Shown piece after piece: positions 1-7,330 of a DNA stretch of 10,761 nt. Where the stretch lies: assembly GCA_031276105.1 (NCBI GenBank), contig JAISNS010000235.1:1-10761 (forward strand), in the 5' to 3' direction. Source of the DNA: Dysgonamonadaceae bacterium. GTDB taxonomy: Bacteria > Bacteroidota > Bacteroidia > Bacteroidales > Azobacteroidaceae. The notes under the pieces were generated by a model. That model had not been told where the DNA came from and did no database searches. It saw only the letters and a program-made list of their open reading frames with translations. Positions within the stretch are counted from its first letter, which is position 1, and every line of letters starts with the position of its first letter. The translations under genes were made by a program, and so were the position numbers.

Positions 1-156
<156 letters not shown>

Positions 157-184
157 TTTTATTGTTATTTTACAAAAACCGCTG

Positions 185-192
185 CAAATGTA
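185..192 (-). promoter_or_regulatory. Leftward promoter -7 element (TACATTTG)
   Basis: The minus strand reads TACATTTG followed by C and A, an exact match to the Bacteroidota sigma-ABfr -7 consensus TAnnTTTG. Transcription would start near 178 and run left towards the TG repeat. I see no convincing TTTG at the expected -33 distance, so this rests on the -7 element alone. It sits 39 bases beyond the stop of the MBL-fold gene, where a promoter for the next leftward gene would be expected. Confidence 0.4.
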
Positions 193-231
193 ATGCGTTT
201 ATTTGAATTATGAAAATATATTGGGGATTTA

Positions 232-1044
232 TTATAGGTTATTAACGTCCAACAAGTACATTTCGGAAGGGACCGCGCGTTTCAACGCAACCAGATTCAC
301 ATCTTTGCCGATACGAATGCCGTATTGCCTCATCGCCATTTCCACCGTTTTGTAAGCCAAGTCAGGGTGATTATTATCTTTACTTAAATGGCAGAGCCAG
401 ATGTTTTTGAGGTGTAAATCGAAGTTGGCGGCCAGAAACTCGGCGGTTTCGGAATTGCAAAGATGACCGTTTCCGTTCATGATGCGGGCTTTCAGGAAAG
501 GCGGATAATTTCCGTTGGCAAGCATTTCGCGGTCGTAATTGGTTTCGATAACCAAATGGTTGGCAACTCGCAGATAGTGAGCGACAATCTCGCTAATATG
601 ACCGACGTCCGTTGCCAGTACCCACTTATGATGAGCATAATCCACCAAATAACCCACACAATCAGTGGCGTCGTGGGGAATATCAAACGCCGTAATTTTG
701 AAGTCTTTAATCAAAACCGGCTGTTCCTTTTCAATAATCCGGCGGGAAGTATGGAGTTTTTCACTTACATAATGATTCGCCTCAATACCGGCATGAACCG
801 CTTCGGTAGCATAAACCGGAATCCCGTATTTTTCGCCGATACTGCCCACGCATTTGACATGGTCGGTATGATCGTGCGTAATAAATACGGCCATAATCTG
901 CTCCAAACCTATCCGGTGTTCTTTGAGGACTTTTTTTATCGTACGAATGCCGATGCCGGCATCAAAAAGGATACCGTAATCATCGCTACCCAGATAATAA
1001 CAGTTCCCGCTACTTCCGCTGGCTAAACTTAGAAATTGTAACAC
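232..1044 (-). CDS. MBL-fold metallo-hydrolase, YycJ/WalJ-like
   Basis: A 270-residue cytoplasmic protein of the metallo-beta-lactamase fold, with no signal peptide. It opens with the LSLASGSSGNCYYLG block typical of the YycJ/WalJ group. The metal-binding signature THDHTDH is at residues 56-62, with further candidate ligands at His124 (in IPHDATD), Asp146 (in TDVGH) and His219 (in CHLSKDNNHP); the NGHLCN block is at 192-197. All core metal ligands appear intact. Members of this family are linked to DNA or RNA phosphodiester hydrolysis, and in Firmicutes to cell-wall and DNA-repair phenotypes; the exact substrate is not established here. The start is a GTG: an in-frame stop lies three codons upstream and the conserved block begins within the first ten residues, so no longer start is possible. 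It is transcribed alone, away from the eda operon, from a TATCTTTG site about 67 bases upstream. Confidence 0.9.
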   Translation of the reverse strand: MLQFLSLASGSSGNCYYLGSDDYGILFDAGIGIRTIKKVLKEHRIGLEQIMAVFITHDHTDHVKCVGSIGEKYGIPVYATEAVHAGIEANHYVSEKLHTSRRIIEKEQPVLIKDFKITAFDIPHDATDCVGYLVDYAHHKWVLATDVGHISEIVAHYLRVANHLVIETNYDREMLANGNYPPFLKARIMNGNGHLCNSETAEFLAANFDLHLKNIWLCHLSKDNNHPDLAYKTVEMAMRQYGIRIGKDVNLVALKRAVPSEMYLLDVNNL

Positions 1045-1110
1045 GCTTAATTATTGTAAGTTATTTAAGTCTTCAGGACAATTCAAAGACATTTATTTTT
1101 AAAAGTCCGG

Positions 1111-1118
1111 CAAAGATA
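1111..1118 (-). promoter_or_regulatory. Promoter -7 element for the MBL-fold gene (TATCTTTG)
   Basis: The minus strand reads TATCTTTGCCG, an exact TAnnTTTG match with the GC-containing extension often seen in Bacteroidota promoters. Transcription would start near 1104, giving a leader of about 60 bases before the GTG at 1044. A TTTG occurs upstream at 1134-1131, but only 12 bases away, closer than the usual -33 spacing, so the -33 element is weak or absent. Confidence 0.55.
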
Positions 1119-1141
1119 CGAAAAAGAATACAAAAAAGCAG

Positions 1142-1149
1142 TATATTTG
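1142..1149 (+). promoter_or_regulatory. Promoter -7 element for the eda-dapB-lepB operon (TATATTTG)
   Basis: The plus strand reads TATATTTG, an exact TAnnTTTG match. Transcription would begin near 1156, leaving a leader of about 60 bases before the eda ATG. No clear -33 TTTG is visible. The site sits 23 bases from the opposite-facing MBL-gene element, so the two promoters are nearly back to back and might compete. It also overlaps a TTG that could formally start a longer eda, which argues against that longer form. Confidence 0.5.
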
Positions 1150-1215
1150 TTGCCGCAGAAATGTAGCAGAGAAAATGCAAACAAGGTTCAATACTTAGTA
1201 AATCATAAATGTAAA

Positions 1216-1884
1216 ATGGCTAAATATAATAAATTACAGGTTTTAGAGGCAATGTTTTCGACGGCGGTAGTTCCCGTATTTTATCATGCGGACGTCGAAA
1301 TTGCGAAACATGTAGCCAAAGCCTGTTATGCCGGAGGAATACGCGCTTTTGAATTTACCAACCGGGGCGAATTTGCACACGAAGTATTCGGAGAATTAAA
1401 TAAATTCGCACTGAAAGAATGTCCGGGCTTAATCGTCGGAGCCGGTTCGATTGTAGATGCACCCACGGCATCGCTGTATATTCAACTGGGAGCTAATTTC
1501 ATTGTCGGGCCGCTGTTTAATCCCGATGTTGCCAAGGTTGCCAATCGCCGGTTAATTCCCTATACGCCCGGTTGCGGTTCGGTATCGGAAATCGGTTTTG
1601 CTCAGGAAGCCGGTTGCGATTTGTGCAAAGTTTTTCCCGGCGACGTTTTAGGCGCAGCTTTCGTAAAAGGCCTGAAAGCGCCCATGCCTTGGTCGCAATT
1701 GATGGTTACCGGCGGCGTAAAACCCGAAGAAGCCAACCTGAAAGCATGGTTCGATGCGGGCGTTTCCTGTGTCGGAATGGGTTCCAACCTCTTCCCCAAA
1801 GACCTTATCGCTGCCAAAGAGTGGAATAAAATAACCGAAATATGCCGGGAAACATTAGCGGTTATTGCCAAAGTAAAGAAATAA
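1216..1884 (+). CDS. eda: Bifunctional KDPG/KHG aldolase
   Basis: A 222-residue class I aldolase that splits 2-keto-3-deoxy-6-phosphogluconate into pyruvate and glyceraldehyde 3-phosphate, and 4-hydroxy-2-oxoglutarate into pyruvate and glyoxylate. It acts in the cytoplasm at the end of the Entner-Doudoroff and hexuronate pathways. Visible landmarks are FEFTNR (Glu46 and Arg50, matching catalytic Glu45 and Arg49 of E. coli Eda), GAGSIVDAP at 75-83, [11 protein letters not shown] at 115-125, the Schiff-base lysine Lys138 in CKVFPGD, and the phosphate-binding TGGV at 165-168. I chose the ATG giving MAKYNKLQ because the 23 upstream codons from a TTG are not Eda-like and overlap the promoter. No dehydratase or sugar kinase gene lies nearby. 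It heads an operon, with dapB starting 14 bases after its stop. Confidence 0.93.
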   Translation: MAKYNKLQVLEAMFSTAVVPVFYHADVEIAKHVAKACYAGGIRAFEFTNRGEFAHEVFGELNKFALKECPGLIVGAGSIVDAPTASLYIQLGANFIVGPLFNPDVAKVANRRLIPYTPGCGSVSEIGFAQEAGCDLCKVFPGDVLGAAFVKGLKAPMPWSQLMVTGGVKPEEANLKAWFDAGVSCVGMGSNLFPKDLIAAKEWNKITEICRETLAVIAKVKK

Positions 1885-1898
1885 ATCCATTGAACTTT

Positions 1899-2615
1899 AT
1901 GAAAATTGCATTGATCGGCTACGGCAAAATGGGACATGAAATTGAAAAAATCGCTCTCGAACGGCAACATGAAATCGTTTCGATTATTGATATCGACAAT
2001 CCCTACGATTTCGATTCCCCGCAATTCCTTTCCGCCGAAGTGGCTATCGAATTTTCCCGTCCGCAAAGCGCTTTGGCCAATTACAAAAAATGCTTCGAAC
2101 GGAATATTCCGGTAGTTGCCGGAACAACCGGCTGGCTACAACATTTGGATGAGGTGAAAACGATATGCAAAGAGCAAAACAAAACTTTTTTTTATGCTTC
2201 CAATTACAGTATCGGGGTTAACATCTTCTTTGCCGTCAATAAATACTTGGCTAAAATAATGAATCGTTTTCCCTCTTACGACGTCCGGATAGAAGAAACG
2301 CATCATATTCATAAATTGGACGCTCCAAGCGGAACAGCTATCACGTTAGCCGAAGGGATTTTGGAAAATATCGACCGAAAAAAACAGTGGAAAGAAACGA
2401 CGGAAGGAAATGCCGCCGATTTACCGATACAGGCTAAAAGGGAAAACGAAGTCCCCGGCATCCACGAAATAATATATGAATCGGACGCCGACACTATCCG
2501 TATCAAACACGACGCCAAAAGCCGGAAAGGCTTCGCTTTGGGCGCTGTCTTAGCCGCCGAATATGTGAAAGGAAAAAAAGGATTTTTGAGTATGAACGAT
2601 ATGTTGGATTTTTAA
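1899..2615 (+). CDS. dapB: 4-hydroxy-tetrahydrodipicolinate reductase
   Basis: A 238-residue NAD(P)H-dependent cytoplasmic enzyme of the diaminopimelate/lysine pathway, which supplies meso-DAP for peptidoglycan. The N-terminal Rossmann half carries IGYGKMG at 6-12 and AGTTGW at 74-79. The substrate half carries HHIHKLDAPSGTA at 135-147, where His135 and Lys139 correspond to catalytic His159 and Lys163 of E. coli DapB, and DAPSGTA is the substrate-binding signature. The glycine-rich loop is reduced to GxGxxG with a lysine in place of the usual arginine, and the protein is shorter than E. coli DapB (273 residues), as is common in Bacteroidota. An upstream in-frame ATG would add 19 residues overlapping the end of eda; MKIALIGYG is the natural start. 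It lies 14 bases after eda and 4 bases before lepB, so co-transcription is very likely. Confidence 0.95.
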   Translation: MKIALIGYGKMGHEIEKIALERQHEIVSIIDIDNPYDFDSPQFLSAEVAIEFSRPQSALANYKKCFERNIPVVAGTTGWLQHLDEVKTICKEQNKTFFYASNYSIGVNIFFAVNKYLAKIMNRFPSYDVRIEETHHIHKLDAPSGTAITLAEGILENIDRKKQWKETTEGNAADLPIQAKRENEVPGIHEIIYESDADTIRIKHDAKSRKGFALGAVLAAEYVKGKKGFLSMNDMLDF

Positions 2616-2619
2616 TTAT

Positions 2620-4080
2620 ATGCACTCCATGAATAAAGAAACGGTAGAAAATACAAGTCAGGCAACGGTCAAAGACCGGATTCTTCATGCCTCCCAAACG
2701 AAATGGATTCGGTTTTCCATTATCAGCATCCTGTATTTGGCTTTTGCAATATGGGATAACAATTATTGGCTTTTACTCGGCGAAATTGTGATTTTCGATA
2801 TTTACATTTCCAAATTTATCCACTGGAACGGATGGAAAAAGTCGAAGAACCCCACTTTGCGTGTCGTGGCCGACTGGGCCGACGCCATCATATTCGCCCT
2901 GATCGCGGTTTATTTCATCAATATTTTCATCTTTCAGATGTATAAAATACCCAGCTCATCGCTGGAAAAAACGCTGCTGGTCGGCGATTTTCTGTTTGTG
3001 AATAAATTGAGTTACGGGCCAAGGGTTCCGAATACGCCCCTTGCATTCCCGCTGACTCACCATACGCTCCCCATCGTTAATTCCCGCTCATACAGTCACT
3101 GGCCGTATTGGGAATACAAACGCCTGAAAGGATTAGGTACCGTCAAACGCAATGATATTGTGGTATTTAACTTCCCAGCGGGAGATACGGTCGCCCTTAA
3201 AGCACAGGACAGAGATTATTACAATTTAGTGTATCAATACGGCTGGAACAGAATAAACTCCGATAAGCGAACGTTTGGCGATATTGTTTACCGTCCGGTC
3301 GATCGGAGGGAAAATTACGTTAAACGGTGTATCGGTATGCCGGGCGATTCATTGCAAATCATCGACAATTCGGTTTATATCAACGGCGAACCATTGCCTA
3401 CGCCCCCAAGGGTGCAATTCTGTTATTTTGTTGAAACGAACGGAACCTTTTTTACGGAGAAACAATTCAGGCAGTTAAATGTGAATAAAGACGATCGGCA
3501 TCTCCTTAACCGGGAGTCCTACTCGCAAGATGCTTTTGAGATGCTCGGCATTTCAAAAAATGAAACCGGACAGTACAATCCGGTTTACCGGATTCCTTTA
3601 ACTCAAGAGGCTGTGGAATTGGCGCAAAAAAGCGGATGGATTAAATCTATCCGGATCGAACAGGATACTTTCGGAGGAAGTACGTATCCCTACGGTTACG
3701 AAACCGGCTGGACACGCGATAATTTCGGCCCGCTCTGGATTCCGGAAAAAGGTAAAACGATTGTCCTCGACAAACATAATCTGGCCTTATATACCCGGTG
3801 CATTGTAAATTACGAAGGAAATACATTGCGTTGCGAAGGCGATAAAATCTATATCAACGAAGTGTTGACCGATAATACCTACACGTTTAAGTACGACTAC
3901 TATTTCATGATGGGCGACAACCGCCATAATTCGCTGGATTCGCGTTGCTGGGGATTTGTACCGGAAGATCATATTGTCGGTCAACCGATTCTGATATGGC
4001 TGTCGCTTGATAAAGACAGAGGATTGTTTGATGGAAAAATCCGCTGGGAACGCCTGTTCCGGTTGGTAAAAAACCAATAA
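2620..4080 (+). CDS. lepB: Signal peptidase I (enlarged Bacteroidota form)
   Basis: A 486-residue inner-membrane serine protease that removes signal peptides from Sec- and Tat-exported proteins on the periplasmic side. Hydrophobic segments lie at about 31-45, 48-66 and 88-106. The last is followed by YKIPSSSLEKTLLVGD, in which Ser114 aligns with the catalytic serine. The general base is Lys235 in YVKRCIGMPGD, and the C-terminal signature MGDNRHNSLDSRCWGF is at 431-446, so the Ser/Lys dyad is intact. The length is well above E. coli LepB (324 residues); the excess is an insert of about 80 residues between the serine and lysine boxes and one of about 160 residues (roughly 256-420) before the last box. 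ATG codons at 2620 and 2629 are both plausible starts. It lies 4 bases after dapB and 3 before the WbqC-like gene. It would process the signal peptides of the secreted proteins encoded downstream. Confidence 0.95.
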   Translation: MHSMNKETVENTSQATVKDRILHASQTKWIRFSIISILYLAFAIWDNNYWLLLGEIVIFDIYISKFIHWNGWKKSKNPTLRVVADWADAIIFALIAVYFINIFIFQMYKIPSSSLEKTLLVGDFLFVNKLSYGPRVPNTPLAFPLTHHTLPIVNSRSYSHWPYWEYKRLKGLGTVKRNDIVVFNFPAGDTVALKAQDRDYYNLVYQYGWNRINSDKRTFGDIVYRPVDRRENYVKRCIGMPGDSLQIIDNSVYINGEPLPTPPRVQFCYFVETNGTFFTEKQFRQLNVNKDDRHLLNRESYSQDAFEMLGISKNETGQYNPVYRIPLTQEAVELAQKSGWIKSIRIEQDTFGGSTYPYGYETGWTRDNFGPLWIPEKGKTIVLDKHNLALYTRCIVNYEGNTLRCEGDKIYINEVLTDNTYTFKYDYYFMMGDNRHNSLDSRCWGFVPEDHIVGQPILIWLSLDKDRGLFDGKIRWERLFRLVKNQ

Positions 4081-4083
4081 AAA

Positions 4084-4704
4084 ATGGTGGCCGGTAAAAC
4101 GCTTATTCTGTCGACGGCCTACTTAGCTCCTGTTGAATATTACCGGCAAATGCACAACAGCAACCGGACAATTATCGAAAAACAGGACAATTACATGAAA
4201 CAAACCTATCGCAACCGTTGCATCATCGCTTCTGCCAACGGCTTGCAAACATTGAGCATTCCGGTGGTCAAACCGGATTCGCCCAAATGTCCGACTCGCG
4301 ATATTCGTATCGCCGAACACGGCGAGTGGCGGCATTTGCATTGGAATGCGATTGTTTCGGCTTATAATTCTACCCCTTTCTTTGAATATTACGCCGACGA
4401 TTTCCGGCCTTTTTACGAAAAACCGCAAGGATTCCTGTTCGATTTCAACGAATCCTTGCGGGAATTGATTTGTTCATTGCTGGATATATCTCCGGTCGTT
4501 TCCTATTCGGACGAATATGTCGTTCCTTCCGCAGGCGACACGGATTTGCGCGAAGCCATTCATCCGAAAAAAGAAAACGTTAACCGTGATTTCAAGCCCT
4601 ATTATCAGGTATTTGAAAACAAATACGGGTTTCAAGCTAATTTGAGCATCATTGATTTACTTTTCAATATGGGGCCGGAGTCGGCGCTGTATTTGGATAC
4701 TTGA
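4084..4704 (+). CDS. WbqC-like family protein
   Basis: A 206-residue protein without signal peptide or membrane segments. It matches the WbqC-like family, first named from O-antigen clusters and of unknown biochemical role. Recognisable family features are the N-terminal LSTAYLAPVEYYRQM, the DNYMKQTYRNRC block at 36-47, the LSIPV strand, the WRHLHWNAIVSAYNSTPFFEYY block at about 82-103, and the C-terminal LSIIDLLFNMGPES near 188-201. The family is often found just after signal peptidase I in Bacteroidales, as here with a 3-base gap, so it is probably the last gene of the operon. That neighbour gives a context link to the cell envelope but no demonstrated function. Its stop lies only 8 bases from the stop of the convergent metalloprotease gene. 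Confidence 0.87.
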   Translation: MVAGKTLILSTAYLAPVEYYRQMHNSNRTIIEKQDNYMKQTYRNRCIIASANGLQTLSIPVVKPDSPKCPTRDIRIAEHGEWRHLHWNAIVSAYNSTPFFEYYADDFRPFYEKPQGFLFDFNESLRELICSLLDISPVVSYSDEYVVPSAGDTDLREAIHPKKENVNRDFKPYYQVFENKYGFQANLSIIDLLFNMGPESALYLDT

Positions 4705-4712
4705 CACTGCAA

Positions 4713-7328
4713 TTATTTCGCTACAATCACCTTTTTCGTCACCACTTGGCCGCTTTTCTCCGAAACAATCCGCACCGGATAAACGCCATTCTCTTGCAGG
4801 AAGAAAGTATGTCGTCCGCTTATCCGTTGCGTCGCTATTTTTGCGCCGCCGGCGTTGAAAATCGCTACCGTTGAAACGCCGGGGACGGCGATGACAAATT
4901 CCCCCCGGTTCGGATTGGGGAAAAGCATCACCGGCTCTTCGTTCAGCTCTTTATTGGCCGTGATATCCGTATAAGTATTCGTTTTTTCCAGAACAACATC
5001 ATCCACGTACAGATAGTACTTGTTTTCGGACAAATAACGAATAGCCACGTATTTAGCGTCAAACGGAATAAGGCTGTCGCTATACAAAGCCCAGTCGGAA
5101 CCGTTTGCCGTAACAGGCGATCCCCATGTGAAACCGTCAACCTGATTGTTTGTCGTGGAATAGCCTACGGCAAATGTTTCGTAGTTGGTGTTGGATTTTT
5201 TATAATAAAAGCTAATCTTTCTCCCATAACCGTCAACAACTAACTGGGGACTAATCAGATACTGTTTGTAGTCGGTTGCCGTTTTCCATGAAGAAAACCG
5301 CCAGGCATTCGCGCTTTCGTTATAAGCCACGCCGCTTCGGATACCCCAGCCGTTTTTGTGGGTTGCATCGGCATTGGTGTTATCCGGATCGGCAGCCACC
5401 GCACTCCAGCATCCCAGTCCCGACTCGTTCTCAAAGTCTTGCACGTGAGTTGCCGCCGAAACATCGACCAGCGCGCAAAACGTATAGGAAGCGCTTGCCA
5501 CGAAACTGTCCTCCAGTCCGTCCTTATAAGCGATCGCTTTCAATACGGTTGGCGTTGTGAGCTTGACGGGCGAAACGTACAACGTTGCCGTCTTGTCGGG
5601 CGTGTCGCCGTTGACCGTATAATAGATTGTTGCACCTTCCGTTGCGCAAAGAATGTTGACAATTACCGAATCGGGATACGAATCGGAACCGGGCGAAAAG
5701 GTCGGCGTTTCTACTCTGGGATTGCCGCCCATAAATTCAAAAGAGACCGTTTTTTTCGCCGGATTTTCGGAAATATTGGTAAGCGGTTTACCGGCGAATA
5801 CGCTGTTGGTTTCCCACGAAAACATGGCCGGAACAGTTGCGTCTGTAAAAGCCGTCTTATGTTGGCTGCCGGGAAACGGACATTTCTGTGAGTTGATCTC
5901 GTTGGTTCCGCTGAGAACATCCGTGCGTCCGTAAGTGGAAGCGTCCGCCGCAGGTATGGACGCAATGGCTCCCGCGCAAACCGGATACAGTTGTTGCGGG
6001 TGCGAGCGGTTGTCGGCGCGGCCGGACAGCGCGTCGGGATGAACGTGATAAATGAGCAATCCATGTCCGGGAACATTCGTATTGAAACCGGTTTGCTGCA
6101 TGTTTTCGAGCAGGTACATTTCGCCGTCGGGATTGATTGGTATCTTGTACGCCACTGCGTTGTCGGTGGAATTGGGCATGTCGATAACGGCTTTGCCGGA
6201 AGATAACTCTTCGAGGTTCAGCCATCCGAACAGGGATTTTTGAAAGATGTTGATATGAGCGGGTCTTGCGCCGTCTGCGTTCCAGTTGCCGGCAGCCATC
6301 AAGTCCCATTTGCCGGTGCCTTGATAATTTCCGCCGCTTTCTTCGTAGTCGGTATCGTAGTAGTCGGGCGCGCCGAACACGTGGCAAAGTTCGTGGCAAA
6401 CGGTGCCGATATGCGTGATATTCTCGTCCGTCTTGCCTCTTAATTCGCAGGAACAGGAATAGACCTGAATGGCAACGCCATCCAGAGTGATCGCTTCCCG
6501 CAATGCGGATTTATGCGACCATATTTGCCGGCCATCGCCGACGGATTCGTCGCCATATCCGGCAAAAATGATGTGGAATGATTCCAGTTGATTATTGGCG
6601 TTGGCAAAGTCGGTGTAGTTGATGTCGGCATCGGCTAAGCGTGCGGCTTCTTCGGCAAATTCGGCGTAGCTATTCATATCGTACTCGGAGGCGTTTTTAG
6701 CGGCGGTATAAGGGCCGGCGACGGTAACGATAAAGTCCATTTTCCCATAGGAATTTTCCCGGTAAAAGTCGCGCACACTGCCATAGGCGCCTCCCGCCGA
6801 GTAACCCAACTGGTTAAACAGGTTTTCAAATTCTTCTTTCGTTTTCACCATCGTTTTGTCCTGAAAATTCATCAGGATACAAATGGCTCTTTTTTCGCCG
6901 ATAACGTCTGTCGAAATGCCGGATTGCGAAAGCTGCCGTTTTTCGTTGTCGCCGGTTATTTTCCAAATCGCTTTCAAGGCCTCTTTTTGCGTGGCGCTGT
7001 AACGGATATTCCGGGGTATTTTTGCGATAGCGTCGTTTTCCGAAGGACTGTATTTTGCGGGATTTTCGCCCCGATAGATAATTTTCGAGGGGATCATATT
7101 GCCGCTGTTGTCGGTTGCCGCAAATACGATGTATTGTTCGGGGTTGTACATCAAGGTATAACCGCCGGGCGTTTCCAGCCAGTGAATTTTTTCATCTCCT
7201 TTCAACAGCGCCGTTATTTTTGTGCCGTCGGGCTGTGTTTTTTCAATGGCTTTCGGATTGGCCGGCACGCCAAAAATCGGGCTGCTTAAAAAGCAGCCCA
7301 AAAATAAACACAAGAATAAGCGATTCAT
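4713..7328 (-). CDS. Secreted M6-family zinc metalloprotease with T9SS sorting domain
   Basis: An 871-residue predicted secreted protease. In order: signal peptide (1 to about 20, hydrophobic LFLCLFLGCFLSSPIFG); an M6-type propeptide (about 24-110) with QPDGTKI and HWLETPGGYTLMYN; a catalytic domain (about 145-535) with the zinc site HELCHVFGAPD at 312-322, a full HExxHxxGxxD, and the M6-typical WDLMAAGNWN with AHINIFQKSLFGWL at 341-370; a chitobiase/hexosaminidase C-terminal-like beta domain (about 538-617) with ATIYYTVNGDTPD; a cleaved-adhesin/choice-of-anchor J domain (about 628-782) ending YYLYVDDVVLEK; and a T9SS type A tail (about 800-871) with LFPNPNRGEF. The protein should cross the inner membrane by Sec and the outer membrane by T9SS, where the tail is normally removed. 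Cysteines 292, 294, 311 and 315 cluster around the zinc site. Its ATG overlaps the stop of the gene upstream (TAATG). Substrate unknown. Confidence 0.92.
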   Translation of the reverse strand: MNRLFLCLFLGCFLSSPIFGVPANPKAIEKTQPDGTKITALLKGDEKIHWLETPGGYTLMYNPEQYIVFAATDNSGNMIPSKIIYRGENPAKYSPSENDAIAKIPRNIRYSATQKEALKAIWKITGDNEKRQLSQSGISTDVIGEKRAICILMNFQDKTMVKTKEEFENLFNQLGYSAGGAYGSVRDFYRENSYGKMDFIVTVAGPYTAAKNASEYDMNSYAEFAEEAARLADADINYTDFANANNQLESFHIIFAGYGDESVGDGRQIWSHKSALREAITLDGVAIQVYSCSCELRGKTDENITHIGTVCHELCHVFGAPDYYDTDYEESGGNYQGTGKWDLMAAGNWNADGARPAHINIFQKSLFGWLNLEELSSGKAVIDMPNSTDNAVAYKIPINPDGEMYLLENMQQTGFNTNVPGHGLLIYHVHPDALSGRADNRSHPQQLYPVCAGAIASIPAADASTYGRTDVLSGTNEINSQKCPFPGSQHKTAFTDATVPAMFSWETNSVFAGKPLTNISENPAKKTVSFEFMGGNPRVETPTFSPGSDSYPDSVIVNILCATEGATIYYTVNGDTPDKTATLYVSPVKLTTPTVLKAIAYKDGLEDSFVASASYTFCALVDVSAATHVQDFENESGLGCWSAVAADPDNTNADATHKNGWGIRSGVAYNESANAWRFSSWKTATDYKQYLISPQLVVDGYGRKISFYYKKSNTNYETFAVGYSTTNNQVDGFTWGSPVTANGSDWALYSDSLIPFDAKYVAIRYLSENKYYLYVDDVVLEKTNTYTDITANKELNEEPVMLFPNPNRGEFVIAVPGVSTVAIFNAGGAKIATQRISGRHTFFLQENGVYPVRIVSEKSGQVVTKKVIVAK

Positions 7329-7330
7329 TA
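7326..7330 (-). promoter_or_regulatory. TAATG stop/start overlap joining the two secreted-protein genes
   Basis: Read on the minus strand, the TAA of the 1136-residue protein and the ATG of the M6 protease share one A. No separate promoter or Shine-Dalgarno sequence is evident, so the protease is probably translated by re-initiation after the upstream gene. That would couple the amounts of the two proteins. Confidence 0.8.

Noticed and set aside
463..1026. A 187-codon plus-strand frame opposite the MBL-fold gene.
   Set aside because: It is antisense to a clearly recognisable enzyme gene, resembles no family, and has no promoter or start signal of its own.
1045..1110. Short CTTAA...TTAAG inverted repeat in the MBL-gene leader, considered as a hairpin or riboswitch.
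   Set aside because: The arms are only five AT-rich base pairs, and no known riboswitch core is visible.
1147..1215. Longer eda form starting from a TTG, adding 23 residues.
   Set aside because: The extra residues have no Eda-like character, the start overlaps a TATATTTG promoter element, and the ATG at 1216 gives a normal family start.
1842..1898. Longer dapB start adding 19 residues that overlap the end of eda.
   Set aside because: DapB proteins begin close to the GxGxxG loop; MKIALIGYGKMG at 1899 fits, and the added part is eda sequence read in another frame.
5857..6399. A 180-codon minus-strand frame inside the M6 protease gene, very rich in Arg and Pro.
   Set aside because: It is an out-of-frame shadow of the catalytic and beta-domain coding region; its composition is typical of frame-shifted reading.
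5860..6560. Apparently higher GC in part of the M6 protease gene, considered as a sign of recent transfer.
   Set aside because: It was judged by eye only; the gene shares its sorting-tail type and operon with its neighbour, and no mobile-element remnants flank it.
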